This document shows positions 6,336 through 16,600 of a stretch of 64,000 nucleotides of DNA, piece by piece. Numbering within the stretch: position 1 is the first letter of the stretch; every line of letters begins with the position of its first letter. Position numbers and translations under genes: made by a program. The notes beneath the pieces were generated by a model, which had not been told where the DNA came from, searched no databases, and was given only the letters and a program-made list of their open reading frames with translations. This DNA is from an uncultured Cellvibrio sp. (GTDB taxonomy: Bacteria > Pseudomonadota > Gammaproteobacteria > Pseudomonadales > Cellvibrionaceae). Where the stretch lies: positions 4,134 to 68,133 of the forward strand of contig CALFXJ010000011.1 in the NCBI GenBank assembly GCA_937958105.1. The letters run 5' to 3'.

Positions 6336-9101
6336 TTACAGGGATTCGAGGAAGCGCAGTACGTCTTGTTTCTGTGAGCTGGTGAGGGCCTGGTAAGCAT
6401 TTTTGGACGCTTCGCCTTCGCCGCCGTGCCACAGGATGGCTTCTTCAATGGTTCTTGCACGACCATCGTGCAGGTAGCTGTGCACGGGTGTGCATACCTG
6501 CTGGCCCTGACCGGCATTGGTTACACCGCCGGTAACGCAGGCCGACAGGCCCAGGCCCCACAGGGGTGCGGTACGCCACTCAGAACCAGAGGCTTCGCCT
6601 TCACCCAGATTGTCAGCCAGTCCCGGACCCATGTCGTGCAACAGCAGGTCAGTGTAGGGATAGATGGTCTGGTTGCGCAGCTCGGCCAGCGGGTGGTGCG
6701 GGCTGGTCTGGTGCGACGGGGTATGACAGCCCGCGCAGCCAATGTTGCTGAACTGGGCTTTACCGCGTTGCACCGCTGCATCGTTGATGTTGCGTTGAGG
6801 ACGCACGCCCAGCAACGAGTTGTACTTCACCAGATTATTCAGGTGGGTATCGCTCAGTTCTACGCCGCTGGGGCCGCAGTCGGTCTGGGCTGAACCGCAA
6901 TCCGGATTAGGCAGGACTGAAGTGCGCACACCCATGTCGAAGTTCAGCGCGCTGGCGACTTGGTGCTTAACGCTGCTGGTGCCTGCCTTGTAGCCGAAGC
7001 GGCCCAGGCGGGTTTGACCGGTCACAGGATCAATCACACGGTTGGCGCGGCCGGAGATGCCATCACCGTTGGCATCATTCGGATCTTCGTTGGCCAGGAT
7101 GGACGATTCAGGGATGGCCTCCAGCAGTCCCATACCGACGAGCGACGGTGCAATACGGGCGGAGAAGCGCGGGGGCTGCACACCACTGAACTGATAACTG
7201 GGACGGCGCAGGCTGCCTTCGCTGATCCAGCTTTGCAGCGATACCACGCCTTCGCTGGCAGCACCGCCGGAAGACTTCGGCTGCAGCGTGCGGCCCAGTT
7301 GCGGATGCGGATTACCATTGGCATCGCCCACCTTGAACACCCACTTATCCAGCGGCTCGCCCAGGTTGGCAGGTGCCGCTCGGCCGTTGCGTACGTGACA
7401 TCCGGTACAGCGATCATTCACATAATGCGGACCGGCTTTGCCTGGCATACCTTCGAACACACCGTTTTCCGCGTGCTCGTCATGTTGCCCATCGACAAAG
7501 GAGGTGTGATGCACGCGACGGCCCAGCACGAAGGGCTGGCCATTGTCGTAACCCAGATTAGTGGCCATCTGCAGGTAGTGGTTATCCGGTTCGTTAGAGT
7601 GATCGTAGGGCAGGGTAGTACCGCCGCCTAACCAGGCCGATTCCGGAATCTTGACCGAGTCTTTGGTACCGCCACCAAACATCGGAGTATTGAAGGTGCC
7701 GGGCAGGATGTCCCAGGGCACGATACCTTCACCCACAATGTACAGGTAGGTGGTGCCGTAGTATGGCGCACGGCCTTGCGGTACGCTCGGATCGAGGAAC
7801 TGGCTCAGTTCAAACTCCAGCTTGTCGCCTTTGCGAATAGGCTGGCCGGTACGGCAGTTATGGGTTCTTTCTTTGTAGTAGTTCAGGTCATCAACCACCA
7901 CCATGGTGCCGTTATCACAGTACTCAGCCACGGTGCCGATGCCGCGATAGAACCAGCGGTTTTCCGCTTCGGTATCATTCAGGCGCCATTGGGTTCTGAC
8001 GTTCATGCGGATGCTGGCGGTGTCATCCGGGAACTGGGTTTCGATGATCTCAATAGAGGCGGTGCGATGCTCCCAGTAGAAGCTCAGCCAGTGATCGTAG
8101 GCCTGGAAGTGGCTTTCTTTCGCGTGACGGTCACGGGCGCGGTCGGCGATGCGGGTAATCAGCTGGTTGCCCTGCTGCACCTTAATGGCCGGCTCCAGCG
8201 GGGTGGAACTGTTATACAGCGGCACAATGTTACCCAGCGCTACGCTGCTGGATGAGCCGGCAGAAGATGAGGTCGGCGTGCTGCTGGGAGTACTGCTGGC
8301 GGGAGCGCTGGACGATGAGCTGCTGCTGGACGAGGAGGAAGGTGCGCTGCCCAGGGTGTAGGTCTGCCAGGAAGTCGTATTGCCGACACCGTTGGTGATG
8401 ATAGTGAAGCTCACGGTCACCGTGGCTCCGGCGGGCAGGCTGGTGATGTCATAGGTCCAGGTGCCGTTGCTCTGGGTCATGCGCATGTTCTGCTGCGGAC
8501 CACCATTAACGGTGAAATGGATGTCCACGACATTGCCCGCGGTGACGGTCGCCCGCAGTGTATTGCTGTTGAGGGTCGTCACGCAGCCCAGGTTACAGCC
8601 GCCGGATGGGCTGGATGAGGAGCTGGACGAGGGTGCGGCCGGGCCAAATACGCGGAATTCGTAGATAGAATAACCCCAGTTGTTGCCGGCACTGCGGTGC
8701 GTGCCGTGCATACGCACCCAGCGGTAGCTGCCACTGACATCGTGGCTGTCAGTGCGCTCACCGAAGGTGCCATTGGGCGAGATCGCCAATGTGGTCCAGT
8801 CGATGTTGTTGTTGGAACCCTGGATCAGGTAATACTCCGCGTTAGCGGCCTCCCACAGGATTTCCACCCGGGCCAGGTTTTTGGATGATCCCAGGTCGAC
8901 CGTAAGCCAGGAAGGATCCACGCCGTGGGCTGATTCCCAGCGGGTACTGGGATTGCCGTCGGTGGCGTAGCTGCCCGGCTGGAGGTTGGTGCTGCCGGAG
9001 GCAGGGGCGTTCAGGGCAAGATTTGTCTGTGCATTAACGCTGGCGCAGGCAAACAGGAGGAGCAAATAAAAGGCACGGTTGCCTAGTCTCTTTAGACACA
9101 T
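6336..9101 (-). CDS. Secreted carbohydrate-binding di-haem cytochrome (F5/8C + CBM56-like + DUF1111-type oxidoreductase)
   Basis: Residue numbers count from the upstream ATG at 9116 (926 residues). Domains in order: signal peptide to about 29; an F5/8 type C (CBM32-like) sandwich at 30-158; a poly-Ser linker; a small sandwich at about 173-256 with GGPQQNMRMTQ, resembling the beta-1,3-glucan-binding CBM56 family; a long Ser/Thr/Pro linker at 259-292; then a region ending in a di-haem oxidoreductase domain with CTGCH (570-574) and CAGCH (794-798) and the family's C-terminal YLHDGRARTIEEAILWHGGE. It is probably secreted and bound to polysaccharide, moving electrons there. I chose the ATG at 9101 because GAGGAA lies 7 nt before it, while the ATG at 9116 has no ribosome site. 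It is divergent from GH81. Confidence 0.88.
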   Translation of the reverse strand: MCLKRLGNRAFYLLLLFACASVNAQTNLALNAPASGSTNLQPGSYATDGNPSTRWESAHGVDPSWLTVDLGSSKNLARVEILWEAANAEYYLIQGSNNNIDWTTLAISPNGTFGERTDSHDVSGSYRWVRMHGTHRSAGNNWGYSIYEFRVFGPAAPSSSSSSSPSGGCNLGCVTTLNSNTLRATVTAGNVVDIHFTVNGGPQQNMRMTQSNGTWTYDITSLPAGATVTVSFTIITNGVGNTTSWQTYTLGSAPSSSSSSSSSSSAPASSTPSSTPTSSSAGSSSSVALGNIVPLYNSSTPLEPAIKVQQGNQLITRIADRARDRHAKESHFQAYDHWLSFYWEHRTASIEIIETQFPDDTASIRMNVRTQWRLNDTEAENRWFYRGIGTVAEYCDNGTMVVVDDLNYYKERTHNCRTGQPIRKGDKLEFELSQFLDPSVPQGRAPYYGTTYLYIVGEGIVPWDILPGTFNTPMFGGGTKDSVKIPESAWLGGGTTLPYDHSNEPDNHYLQMATNLGYDNGQPFVLGRRVHHTSFVDGQHDEHAENGVFEGMPGKAGPHYVNDRCTGCHVRNGRAAPANLGEPLDKWVFKVGDANGNPHPQLGRTLQPKSSGGAASEGVVSLQSWISEGSLRRPSYQFSGVQPPRFSARIAPSLVGMGLLEAIPESSILANEDPNDANGDGISGRANRVIDPVTGQTRLGRFGYKAGTSSVKHQVASALNFDMGVRTSVLPNPDCGSAQTDCGPSGVELSDTHLNNLVKYNSLLGVRPQRNINDAAVQRGKAQFSNIGCAGCHTPSHQTSPHHPLAELRNQTIYPYTDLLLHDMGPGLADNLGEGEASGSEWRTAPLWGLGLSACVTGGVTNAGQGQQVCTPVHSYLHDGRARTIEEAILWHGGEGEASKNAYQALTSSQKQDVLRFLESL

Positions 9102-9327
9102 CTGAGGTTTCCTCATTTGTTAGACATTATTATTTCGAGTTGCCCGACGACCGAAGCATGTCGGGGTGCGTACGTAGATCGCGTCCAGGCGTATTTACCT
9201 CTTATCACCAGCTTCACTGCTGTGCCCGTCGCTTAACTCTGGGCCTCGCCAAAACATCCCAGGCGAGGATAAACCGATGGGAGTTACATCCACTCCTGAC
9301 GCTAGCCTAACGGTCAAAAAATGCGTC

Positions 9328-9335
9328 GTCGTCCC
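9328..9335 (-). promoter_or_regulatory. GGGACGAC half-site facing the di-haem gene
   Basis: On the minus strand CTAGTGGGACGACGACG lies about 226 nt upstream of the di-haem start. It matches the right part of the three-part element found upstream of GH81, the TonB receptor and GH3, but the CATGTTG part is not conserved here (TCCACTT at that spacing). It is weaker than the plus-strand sites. Confidence 0.4.
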
Positions 9336-9466
9336 ACTAGGCTCTTTAGGTAAAGTGGACTCTGTGAAGAAGGGGGAGGACCCCTGCGGGCAGGTCTGAA
9401 GATCGGATATTCGGGCAAAGCCACGTCAGGCTTGAGGAAGAGCCTGCTTCCCGCCTTTTTTCAGCG

Positions 9467-9513
9467 AAAAGTGAGACAACCCATGTTGCAGGAAAACGCC
9501 AATATGGGACGAC
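9467..9513 (+). promoter_or_regulatory. Three-part regulatory element, site A (upstream of GH81)
   Basis: AAAAGTGA, 7 nt, CATGTTG (9482-9488), 17 nt, GGGACGAC (9506-9513), 117 nt before the GH81 start. The same blocks at the same 17-nt spacing occur at sites B (13382-13428) and C (24084-24129). It may be an operator or activator site shared by the glucan genes. Confidence 0.65.
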
Positions 9514-9630
9514 GTCAAATCACACACCGATAAAAATAGTTCATCAGACAACAAGACGATGAAGTGTTCGGGCAGGATGGTCCGGGGCTTGTCCGATTGT
9601 CCCCATAATTAATAACGCATAACAATCAGA

Positions 9631-12111
9631 GTGCGTGTTGTGATAAAGACTCGACTGATCTTTCTGGTGGCCATACTGGGGGTTACCCAGGCCTGCCAAT
9701 CCGTCTTCACGCCCTACGGGGCGGGTAACATCAGCCACGTCATCAACCCGGCCAGTTACCGCTGTGATAACAACCAGATCCTGAATGCCGGAGTGGTGGA
9801 ACCCAAAGTGACGGACTGCCACAGCCCGGTGCGGCTGAAGCCTCAGCGGGTTGGCCCGGCGGCGGATAAGCCCGCCATGACCCATCGCTGGTGGGGTTCC
9901 GTGCCCTTCCATGGTGAGATGGCCATCGACAACCCCAACCATGCGGGTTACATCACCCCGGACCCCATCACGGCCCGCATCAGTGAGCGCGGCGCGCGCA
10001 TCCTGGGCATCCCCAACGGCCTGCGCGCCGGAGAAAAAGAATATACCTACCGCATTCCTGAACCTTATCGGGAAGTCTTTGACGGTATTGCCGTGGGTCA
10101 TTCCGCTCATTCGTCGCTTGAAGCCTACGCCAAGGATTACAGTGACGGATCGGTTACCGTGGAGTGGCACAGTGAAGCCGGGCCGGCAATGGAAGCCACC
10201 TTTGTCCACGGCTCTCCCTATGTGTTCTTCCGGGTTCAACAGGGAGAGCTGGTAATACGCACCCATGAAGGTGACGGGGCGGAGCGGGGTATCTTCCACC
10301 ACGACGATACCAGCCTGGGCCTCTGGACCGAGGCGGCCGGCAACCGTAACTACTACCTTCTGGTGGGCCCGGATGTCACCCGCTTTGAAGATCTGCACAG
10401 CGCCCGTATCCGTGTAGATAACCTCAGCAAACGACTCACCGTCGCGCTGCTGCCCCAGACTGACGGCCAGCCGGAACCGGCCATGATCAGGACTTTCGCG
10501 GAGTATGCGAAATACCCGATTGATGAAGTCCGGATTGACTACACCGTCGATCCCGCCGACCAGGGAGTCACAATTACTCATCAGTACCGCTTTAATGGAG
10601 ATTCGGTCACTACTCTGGCAGGGATGCTGCCTTTACATTGGAAAAACTCTGCCCAGGCGACCACGGGCTACCAGGTTCGCAGTGCGCGGGGGCTGACTCG
10701 GTATGCCGCCACCGATCGATTTTCTTACACTCTGCCCTTCGTGGGGGTGCTGCCGTTCTTTCCCGGGCACATCGGGGATTATGACGAAGCCCGGTTGCAG
10801 GAACTGATCCGGGAGTTTGTCAGCCGGGACCCGGCTACCTGGAACCCGCATACCGATACCTATTGGTCGGGAAAGATGCTCGGCAAGGTGGCGGAGCTGG
10901 CCGCCATCGCCCGTGACCACGGTATGGTGGCTGAGGCGGACCGGCTGGTCGACTGGCTCAAGGCGGAGTTGCAGGACTGGTTCCACGCCGACACCAGCGG
11001 CAGCCTCGATACCAGCAAGTACTTTGTCTACGACAGTGACTGGCATACCTTGCTGGGCTTTGACGAATCCTTCTGGGCCCATCAGCAGCTCAATGATCAC
11101 CACTTTCATTACGGCTATTTTGTCCGTGCTGCTGCGGAGATATGCCGGGTGGACGCCGCCTGGTGCAGCGCCCGGCAATACGGTCCCATGGTGGAACTGC
11201 TGATCCGCGATTACGCTGGCGGGCGAGACGATCCGCTGTTTCCCTATCTGCGCAACTTCGACCCGGCCTACGGATTTTCCTGGGCTTCCGGTAATGCCAA
11301 TTTTCTGCTGGGCAACAACAACGAATCCACCTCTGAGGCAGCCAATGCCTATGGCGCCATCATCCTCTACGGCCTGATTACCGGGCAGCAGGACCTGGTG
11401 GAGCGGGGCATATACCTGCATGCCTCCTCGACTGCCAGCTATTGGGAATACTGGAACAACATTGACCGCTATCGGCAAAAAGACAGCGACTACGATAACT
11501 TTCCGCCGGACTACACTAAGCCGACTACCTCCATCATCTGGGGTAATGGCCACGTGTTTACCACCTGGTTCAGCGAAGCCTACGCCCACATCCTCGGTAT
11601 TCAGGGGTTGCCGCTGAGCCCGCTGGTGCTGCACATCGGCCAGTATGCGGATTATCTGGAAGCGTATGTAAAGCTGGGGCTGTCAGAATCGACCAATGGC
11701 AAACCATCCGGGTTGCCGGCCAATCAATGGCCGGATGTATGGTGGAACATCTGGGCCATGACCAATGGTGAGGCTGCCGCTGCCGACTTCGCCAGCCGTC
11801 GCTTTGACTACCAGCCGGAAGATGGCGAGACCAAAGCTCACACCTATCACTGGATTCACACCTTTAAGGCGCTGGGGCATCTCGCAACCGGAACCGGGGC
11901 TCTCACGGCCTCCAGCCCTGCAGCCGTCGCTTTTGACCGTGCAGGAGTAAGGACTTACATCGCCTATAACTACGCGTGTGCAACCACCTACGTCACCTTT
12001 TCTGATGGCATGGCACTGGCTGTTCCCCCTGGCACCTACCGGGTAAAGACCAATAAAGACGCCCCGGATCCGGCGCCTGAATCAATGCCTTGTGCCAAGG
12101 GCTCCCCCTGA
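9631..12111 (+). CDS. GH81 endo-beta-1,3-glucanase
   Basis: The 826-residue enzyme hydrolyses internal beta-1,3-glucosidic bonds (laminarin, curdlan type). A hydrophobic signal lies at 5-20, ending GVTQAC; a lipoprotein is possible but the lipobox is imperfect. GH81 hallmarks are a beta-sandwich N-terminal half, then TYWSGKMLGKVAELA, the catalytic segment DESFWAHQQLNDHHFHYGY (478-496, Asp489 as acid candidate) and ESTSEA (Glu565 and Glu569, base candidates). No binding module is attached, unlike many marine GH81 enzymes. The start codon is GTG at 9631; a second GTG three codons on is possible. Site A lies upstream, and a solute-binding-like gene follows after 85 nt. Confidence 0.93.
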   Translation: MRVVIKTRLIFLVAILGVTQACQSVFTPYGAGNISHVINPASYRCDNNQILNAGVVEPKVTDCHSPVRLKPQRVGPAADKPAMTHRWWGSVPFHGEMAIDNPNHAGYITPDPITARISERGARILGIPNGLRAGEKEYTYRIPEPYREVFDGIAVGHSAHSSLEAYAKDYSDGSVTVEWHSEAGPAMEATFVHGSPYVFFRVQQGELVIRTHEGDGAERGIFHHDDTSLGLWTEAAGNRNYYLLVGPDVTRFEDLHSARIRVDNLSKRLTVALLPQTDGQPEPAMIRTFAEYAKYPIDEVRIDYTVDPADQGVTITHQYRFNGDSVTTLAGMLPLHWKNSAQATTGYQVRSARGLTRYAATDRFSYTLPFVGVLPFFPGHIGDYDEARLQELIREFVSRDPATWNPHTDTYWSGKMLGKVAELAAIARDHGMVAEADRLVDWLKAELQDWFHADTSGSLDTSKYFVYDSDWHTLLGFDESFWAHQQLNDHHFHYGYFVRAAAEICRVDAAWCSARQYGPMVELLIRDYAGGRDDPLFPYLRNFDPAYGFSWASGNANFLLGNNNESTSEAANAYGAIILYGLITGQQDLVERGIYLHASSTASYWEYWNNIDRYRQKDSDYDNFPPDYTKPTTSIIWGNGHVFTTWFSEAYAHILGIQGLPLSPLVLHIGQYADYLEAYVKLGLSESTNGKPSGLPANQWPDVWWNIWAMTNGEAAAADFASRRFDYQPEDGETKAHTYHWIHTFKALGHLATGTGALTASSPAAVAFDRAGVRTYIAYNYACATTYVTFSDGMALAVPPGTYRVKTNKDAPDPAPESMPCAKGSP

Positions 12112-12196
12112 TATGCCGTATTACTCGATCAACTGAACAAACCAGGCCCCATCCAGACGGGGCACAACCAATAAGAAGTATGGTGAGAGGAAGACC

Positions 12197-13087
12197 ATGA
12201 AAATCCGCCCCCTGCACATTATCTGCATCCTGCTGATCTGTTCGCCGCTGTTGTTTTTGTGGCATTACACCAGCTCGAACCCGCAGGTAACCACGATTAA
12301 ATTCTGGAACGGCAACAAGACCACGTCCCGCCAGGCTTATGAACGGGATGTGCTGGCTGCTGCGCTGGAAGTGACCCGCAAGGGCTACGGCGAAATCCCG
12401 GTGATTGAAGATCTCACGGACTATCCAGACCCGGCGGATGAAGCGGCCATCTTCCGTACCAAAGGTGTCGATGTCTTTGGGACCGTAGCCGGTAACCCCA
12501 AGCTGGCAGGCGAAGAAAAGATCATCGTGCCTCATCCAATGATGAAAGGATTGCTGGGGTATCGCCTGTTGATAACCCGCGCGGCTGACCGAGACACCTT
12601 TGCCGGCATAACATCCGCGGCCGAACTGCAGCAGCAGCGTCAGGGGATTCCGCTGGGTTGGGCAGACGCTGCCTTGTTTCGCCACAACGGCTACCTGGTG
12701 GTGGAACAGGGGACGTTTGATGATTTATTTACGCGTCTGCGCGACAAGCAGTTTGATTACGTCTCCTTCGGTGCAAACGAGGTCGAAAGCGTATTTCGGG
12801 AACGCGCGGCTGGCGTGGGCGAGCTGCAGACTAACGACACCCTGCTCATCTATTACCCATTTCCATTGGTGTTTTACGTAAATCCGGAAAACACGCAGCT
12901 GGCCCGGCGGCTCAGTCAGGGAATGCAGATCATCACCCGCAATGGCCAGCTCGACGAGATCTTCCGCCATCACTACGGCGATCTGGTGGAGCGTCTGCAG
13001 TTGAAAGATCGCCAGCTCATCCCCCTCACTAACCCCCTGCTTCCCCCTGAGCTGATCAATTTCCATCCGGATTTGCTGGCTGATTAA
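12197..13087 (+). CDS. Periplasmic solute-binding-like protein (SBP family 3 type)
   Basis: The protein has 296 residues. An N-terminal hydrophobic segment (8-24) acts as signal or anchor. The remainder has the two-lobe pattern of extracellular solute-binding proteins: a conserved GLLGYRLLITR segment, GIPLGWADAALFRHNGY, the crossover region, and a C-terminal LARRLSQGMQIITRNGQLDEIFRHHYG typical of the family's last helix. There is no ABC permease or ATPase nearby, so it may act as a ligand sensor or stand-alone binder. It starts 85 nt after GH81 with a clear GAGAGGAA ribosome site and is probably co-transcribed. The ligand is unknown. Confidence 0.75.
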   Translation: MKIRPLHIICILLICSPLLFLWHYTSSNPQVTTIKFWNGNKTTSRQAYERDVLAAALEVTRKGYGEIPVIEDLTDYPDPADEAAIFRTKGVDVFGTVAGNPKLAGEEKIIVPHPMMKGLLGYRLLITRAADRDTFAGITSAAELQQQRQGIPLGWADAALFRHNGYLVVEQGTFDDLFTRLRDKQFDYVSFGANEVESVFRERAAGVGELQTNDTLLIYYPFPLVFYVNPENTQLARRLSQGMQIITRNGQLDEIFRHHYGDLVERLQLKDRQLIPLTNPLLPPELINFHPDLLAD

Positions 13088-13100
13088 CGCAGGTCTAACC

Positions 13101-13119
13101 CGGGCGCGAAACGCGCCCG
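13101..13119 (+). terminator. Hairpin after the GH81 operon
   Basis: CGGGCGCG/CGCGCCCG stem with a 3-nt loop, 14 nt after the stop codon and followed only by GTTTCCC. It is a weak terminator or 3'-end stabiliser. Confidence 0.6.
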
Positions 13120-13297
13120 TTTCCCTGCACAACATAAGCTCAGTCGCAGCGCTGGAAATTGGTGCATGTTGACCACTGTTATCAACCGCATGCTTTCCGA
13201 TAGAGCAGGTCGCACCTTGCCATTAAAAGCTGGGACAACGCTGTCCCCATGCGCGAAAATGGCGCGTAAAAGTGTGAGGTTGCTCAAATTTTAAGCT

Positions 13298-13373
13298 TCC
13301 CACTTTTATTTTGACGCCAGGTGTAAATTATGTAAGCTATTGAATTTTAAGGAAATAGCGTGGTTCCCACTTT
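13298..13373 (-). promoter_or_regulatory. Two inverted AAAGTGGGA boxes in the TonB receptor promoter region
   Basis: TCCCACTTT occurs at 13298-13306 and 13365-13373. The second copy continues into CCCAC-TTTA-GTGGG (13366-13379), a perfect 5-bp inverted repeat. Both lie just upstream of site B, which contains the same nonamer on the plus strand. Confidence 0.45.
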
Positions 13374-13381
13374 AGTGGGGC

Positions 13382-13428
13382 AAAAGTGAGATAGTTCATG
13401 TTGGTTCTACCCGCCAAAGTGGGACGAC
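13382..13428 (+). promoter_or_regulatory. Three-part regulatory element, site B (upstream of TonB receptor)
   Basis: AAAAGTGA, 7 nt, CATGTTG (13397-13403), 17 nt including CGCCAAAGT, GGGACGAC (13421-13428). It sits 236 nt before the receptor start. No gene is seen in the rest of 13088-13664. Confidence 0.65.
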
Positions 13429-13664
13429 GCCTGCCAGCGGGAGTGAAAATATCAGCTGGCGTTATCGTGGGATCGGTGTAGTTAATGATCAATAAGCGCC
13501 CTCCCGAAGACTTTAGTGCGACAGTAGCTCGGTTATGGATAGCTAATAAAAAAATCGCCTTGGTTCCCAGAGGCGGCCATACCCTGCAACAGGTTTTCCT
13601 CTCGTAGTGGTATGCGGCAGTACCGGGTACATAATTCCAGTCGAATAAGAAACCGGAGAATTTC

Positions 13665-16600
13665 ATGAACAAAAACACAATAGGCTTCAAGAAGAATCTT
13701 ATTGCGACGGCAGTGGCTTCTTACGCCCTTGTAGGGCTGAGCGGTACCGCCTTCGCACAAAGCGGTGACATGGTTGAAGAAATCGTCGTTACCGGTATTA
13801 AAGGCAGCTTGCAGCGGTCTATGGACATTAAACGCCAGTCACAAGGTGTGGTGGATGCGATCTCTGCAGAAGACATCGGTAAGTTCCCTGACACTAACCT
13901 GGCAGAATCGCTGCAGCGTATTACCGGTGTGTCTATTGATCGGAATAATGGTGAGGGTGCCAAAGTCTCCGTACGTGGTTTCGGTCCTGACTACAACCTG
14001 GTAACCCTCAATGGCCGCCAGATGCCAGGCACAACCATTGAAGCGACCAGTGTATCTGGGTCTCGCTCATTCGACTTCTCTAACCTGGCTTCAGAAGGTG
14101 TCAGCGGTGTAGAAGTGTTTAAAACCGTTCGCGCGGCAAATCCTGCGGGTGGTGTGGGCGCAACAATCAATATCCTGACCAGCCGTCCACTGGACAACCC
14201 TGGTCAGAAAGCATCCTTTGGCATCAAGGGCGTGTATGACGATTCAGCCCGTGACAGTTCATTGACTCCGGAGATTTCCGGTCTCTTCAGCCAGACCTTT
14301 GCCGAAGATAAGTTTGGGGTGGGATTATCTCTGAGCTATCAAAAGCGTGAAGGCGGAAGTGCAAACGCTGAAATTGGTGGCGGCGGCTGGCGCTATTTCG
14401 ATGCCGATGATAGCGGCTCCTGGGGAGCAATCGCTGATCTGCAGGATACCAATGTCCATACCAACCCGCCCAGCCCGTCAGGTCCCGACGGCGTTCCCCC
14501 AGCTGACATTTATGCTGTTCCACAGCAAGCTGGCTACAGCTTTAATGAATACGAGCGTACCCGTCTGAATGGGCAGTTAGTCCTGCAATTTGCACCGACT
14601 GACGATTTAACTACTACATTGGATTACACCTACACCAAGAAAGAGGAAGCTGCCAAGTTCTCTGACATAGGAGCCTGGTTCAACTTTGGTGGTCGTCAAA
14701 CTGCTTGGACTGACAATGGTGTTGGTGCAATTGAGGCACCGCTGGAGTATCTGGAACTCGGTCAGAACGGTGCAGACCTGACCTTCGGGGCCGGTTATAA
14801 CACCAGCGTTCATGAAAACAAATCCATTGGCTTCAATGTTAAGTGGCAGGCTACTGACCGTCTGACTCTGGAGTTTGATGCCCATACCTCAGAAGCTGAA
14901 TCAAAACCCGATAGTCCTTACGGTAACAACAACGTCATTACTACTTCGGCCTATGTTCGTGACCGCTCAGGCGTTGCTCTGGGAGCCGACCTGCCATTGC
15001 TGCTCGTCGATACGGTAGGTGGTGTGGCAATTGCTGACCTGATCCCGGAGCTCCAGATCAGTGGCAGCTCCTTCCGTAATGCTCAAATGAAGCACGAGAT
15101 CGATCAATTCCAGTTCAAAGGTAACCTGGAACTGAACGATATCCTGAGCCTGGACTTTGGTGTATCAACCATCGACCAGACCAACAGCTCCAGCATCGCT
15201 GTTAACCAGCGCAACACCTGGAGTGGTCTCGGAGAAGGTTTAACTCCGCAGTCTACCTACAAGCTGGACAATATTGCCCGCTACTTCGATGGTGTCAGCA
15301 GCCCCAGCCACGCCAGCGCGCTGAGCCAGTTTATCGTTGCTGATTTCCATGCGGTCGTTGATTACGCAGCGAAGAACCTCGACGATGGCGGCGGCTTCAC
15401 CCAGTGCGCTAACGGAAGTACCTACTACTGTATGGCCACCAAGCCGGACGATCTGCGTGTGATAGAAGAAGAGTCTAACAGCGCATGGGTTCAGTTGAAC
15501 CTGGACGTCGGCCCGGTTCGTGCGGCTGCAGGTGTCCGTTACGAAGATACTTCCGTACGTTCCTATGCGACACCGCTTGAGCTGCAATATACCGGTGAAA
15601 TCGCCTGGGTGGCGGCAAACGAAATGTATCTGGTTGCAGCCGACGATTATGAAGTCAGCCCGGTGCTTCAGAGCAAAGGCAGCTACGACTACTTCTTGCC
15701 CTCGTTGGACGTAGCAGTTGATGTGACTGATGACGTAGTTGTGCGCACTTCCTACGGCCGCAGTCTGGGTCGTCCGCTGTGGAACCAGTTGAGTGCTCTG
15801 GCTGTTGGACGTCAGGTTGGCCCGCAATCTATGTTCCCGGGCTCTCCAGGTGGCGGCGGCAGCCGTGGTGACGCGGGTCTGAAGCCGATCATCGCGGACA
15901 ACTTTGATATCTCCGCAGAGTGGTACTACAACGACAGCAGTTACATCTCTGTTGGTTACTACCACAAAGATGTGAAGAACTTCATTGGTGCGCGTGTTGT
16001 TCAGGAGGAGCTGCCCTTTGATCTGCCTGATCCATCGCAGGGTTCTCGTCGTGATGCTGCAGTGGCTGCTGATCCAAACAACCAATGGAGCACAGATGCT
16101 GTTAAAGGCTGGATTGTCGAAAACTCCGATGCCAACGATCCATACGTTGACAGAGATAAGAACCCAGCATGGGTATACGGTATTCCAGGTGAAGATCCCA
16201 ACGTAATCTTCAATATCACCGAGTTCCTGAACGAGCGAGACGCAACCTTCAGTGGTTACGAGTTGGCCGTTCAGCATACCTTCGGTGAAAGCGGATTTGG
16301 TTTCGTTGCCAACTACACCATCAGTGAATCGTCAGATACCGAATACGATAACTTGAGTCTGGATGGCTCACAGTTTGCGCTGACTGGCTTGAGTGACAGT
16401 GCAAACTTCATCGCGTTCTATGACAAAAATGGTGTTCAAGTGCGTCTGAGCTATAACTGGCGTGACGATTATCTGTCGGGAACGGCAGATGGTATTGGTG
16501 CTCACCCAACCTATGTCGAGGCGTATCATCAGTTTGACCTTAATGCCAGCTATGACATTAACGACAATCTTACGATTTTCTTCGAAGGTATTAACCTGAC

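Larger units (their letters stand above)
9102..9630. other. 529-nt divergent promoter region between di-haem fusion and GH81
   Basis: No gene is seen. It contains the minus-strand half-site near 9328 and the plus-strand site A near 9467, so one regulator could serve both divergent genes. Confidence 0.55.

Noticed and set aside
8165..8664. Long frames opposite the poly-Ser linkers of the di-haem gene
   Set aside because: They are shadows of Ser and Gly/Pro-rich coding on the minus strand and have no signals of their own.
13088..13664. CATGTTG at about 13167 as a fourth three-part element
   Set aside because: There is no GGGACGAC at the 17-nt spacing; it also occurs near 22429 without the partner, so the heptamer alone means little.
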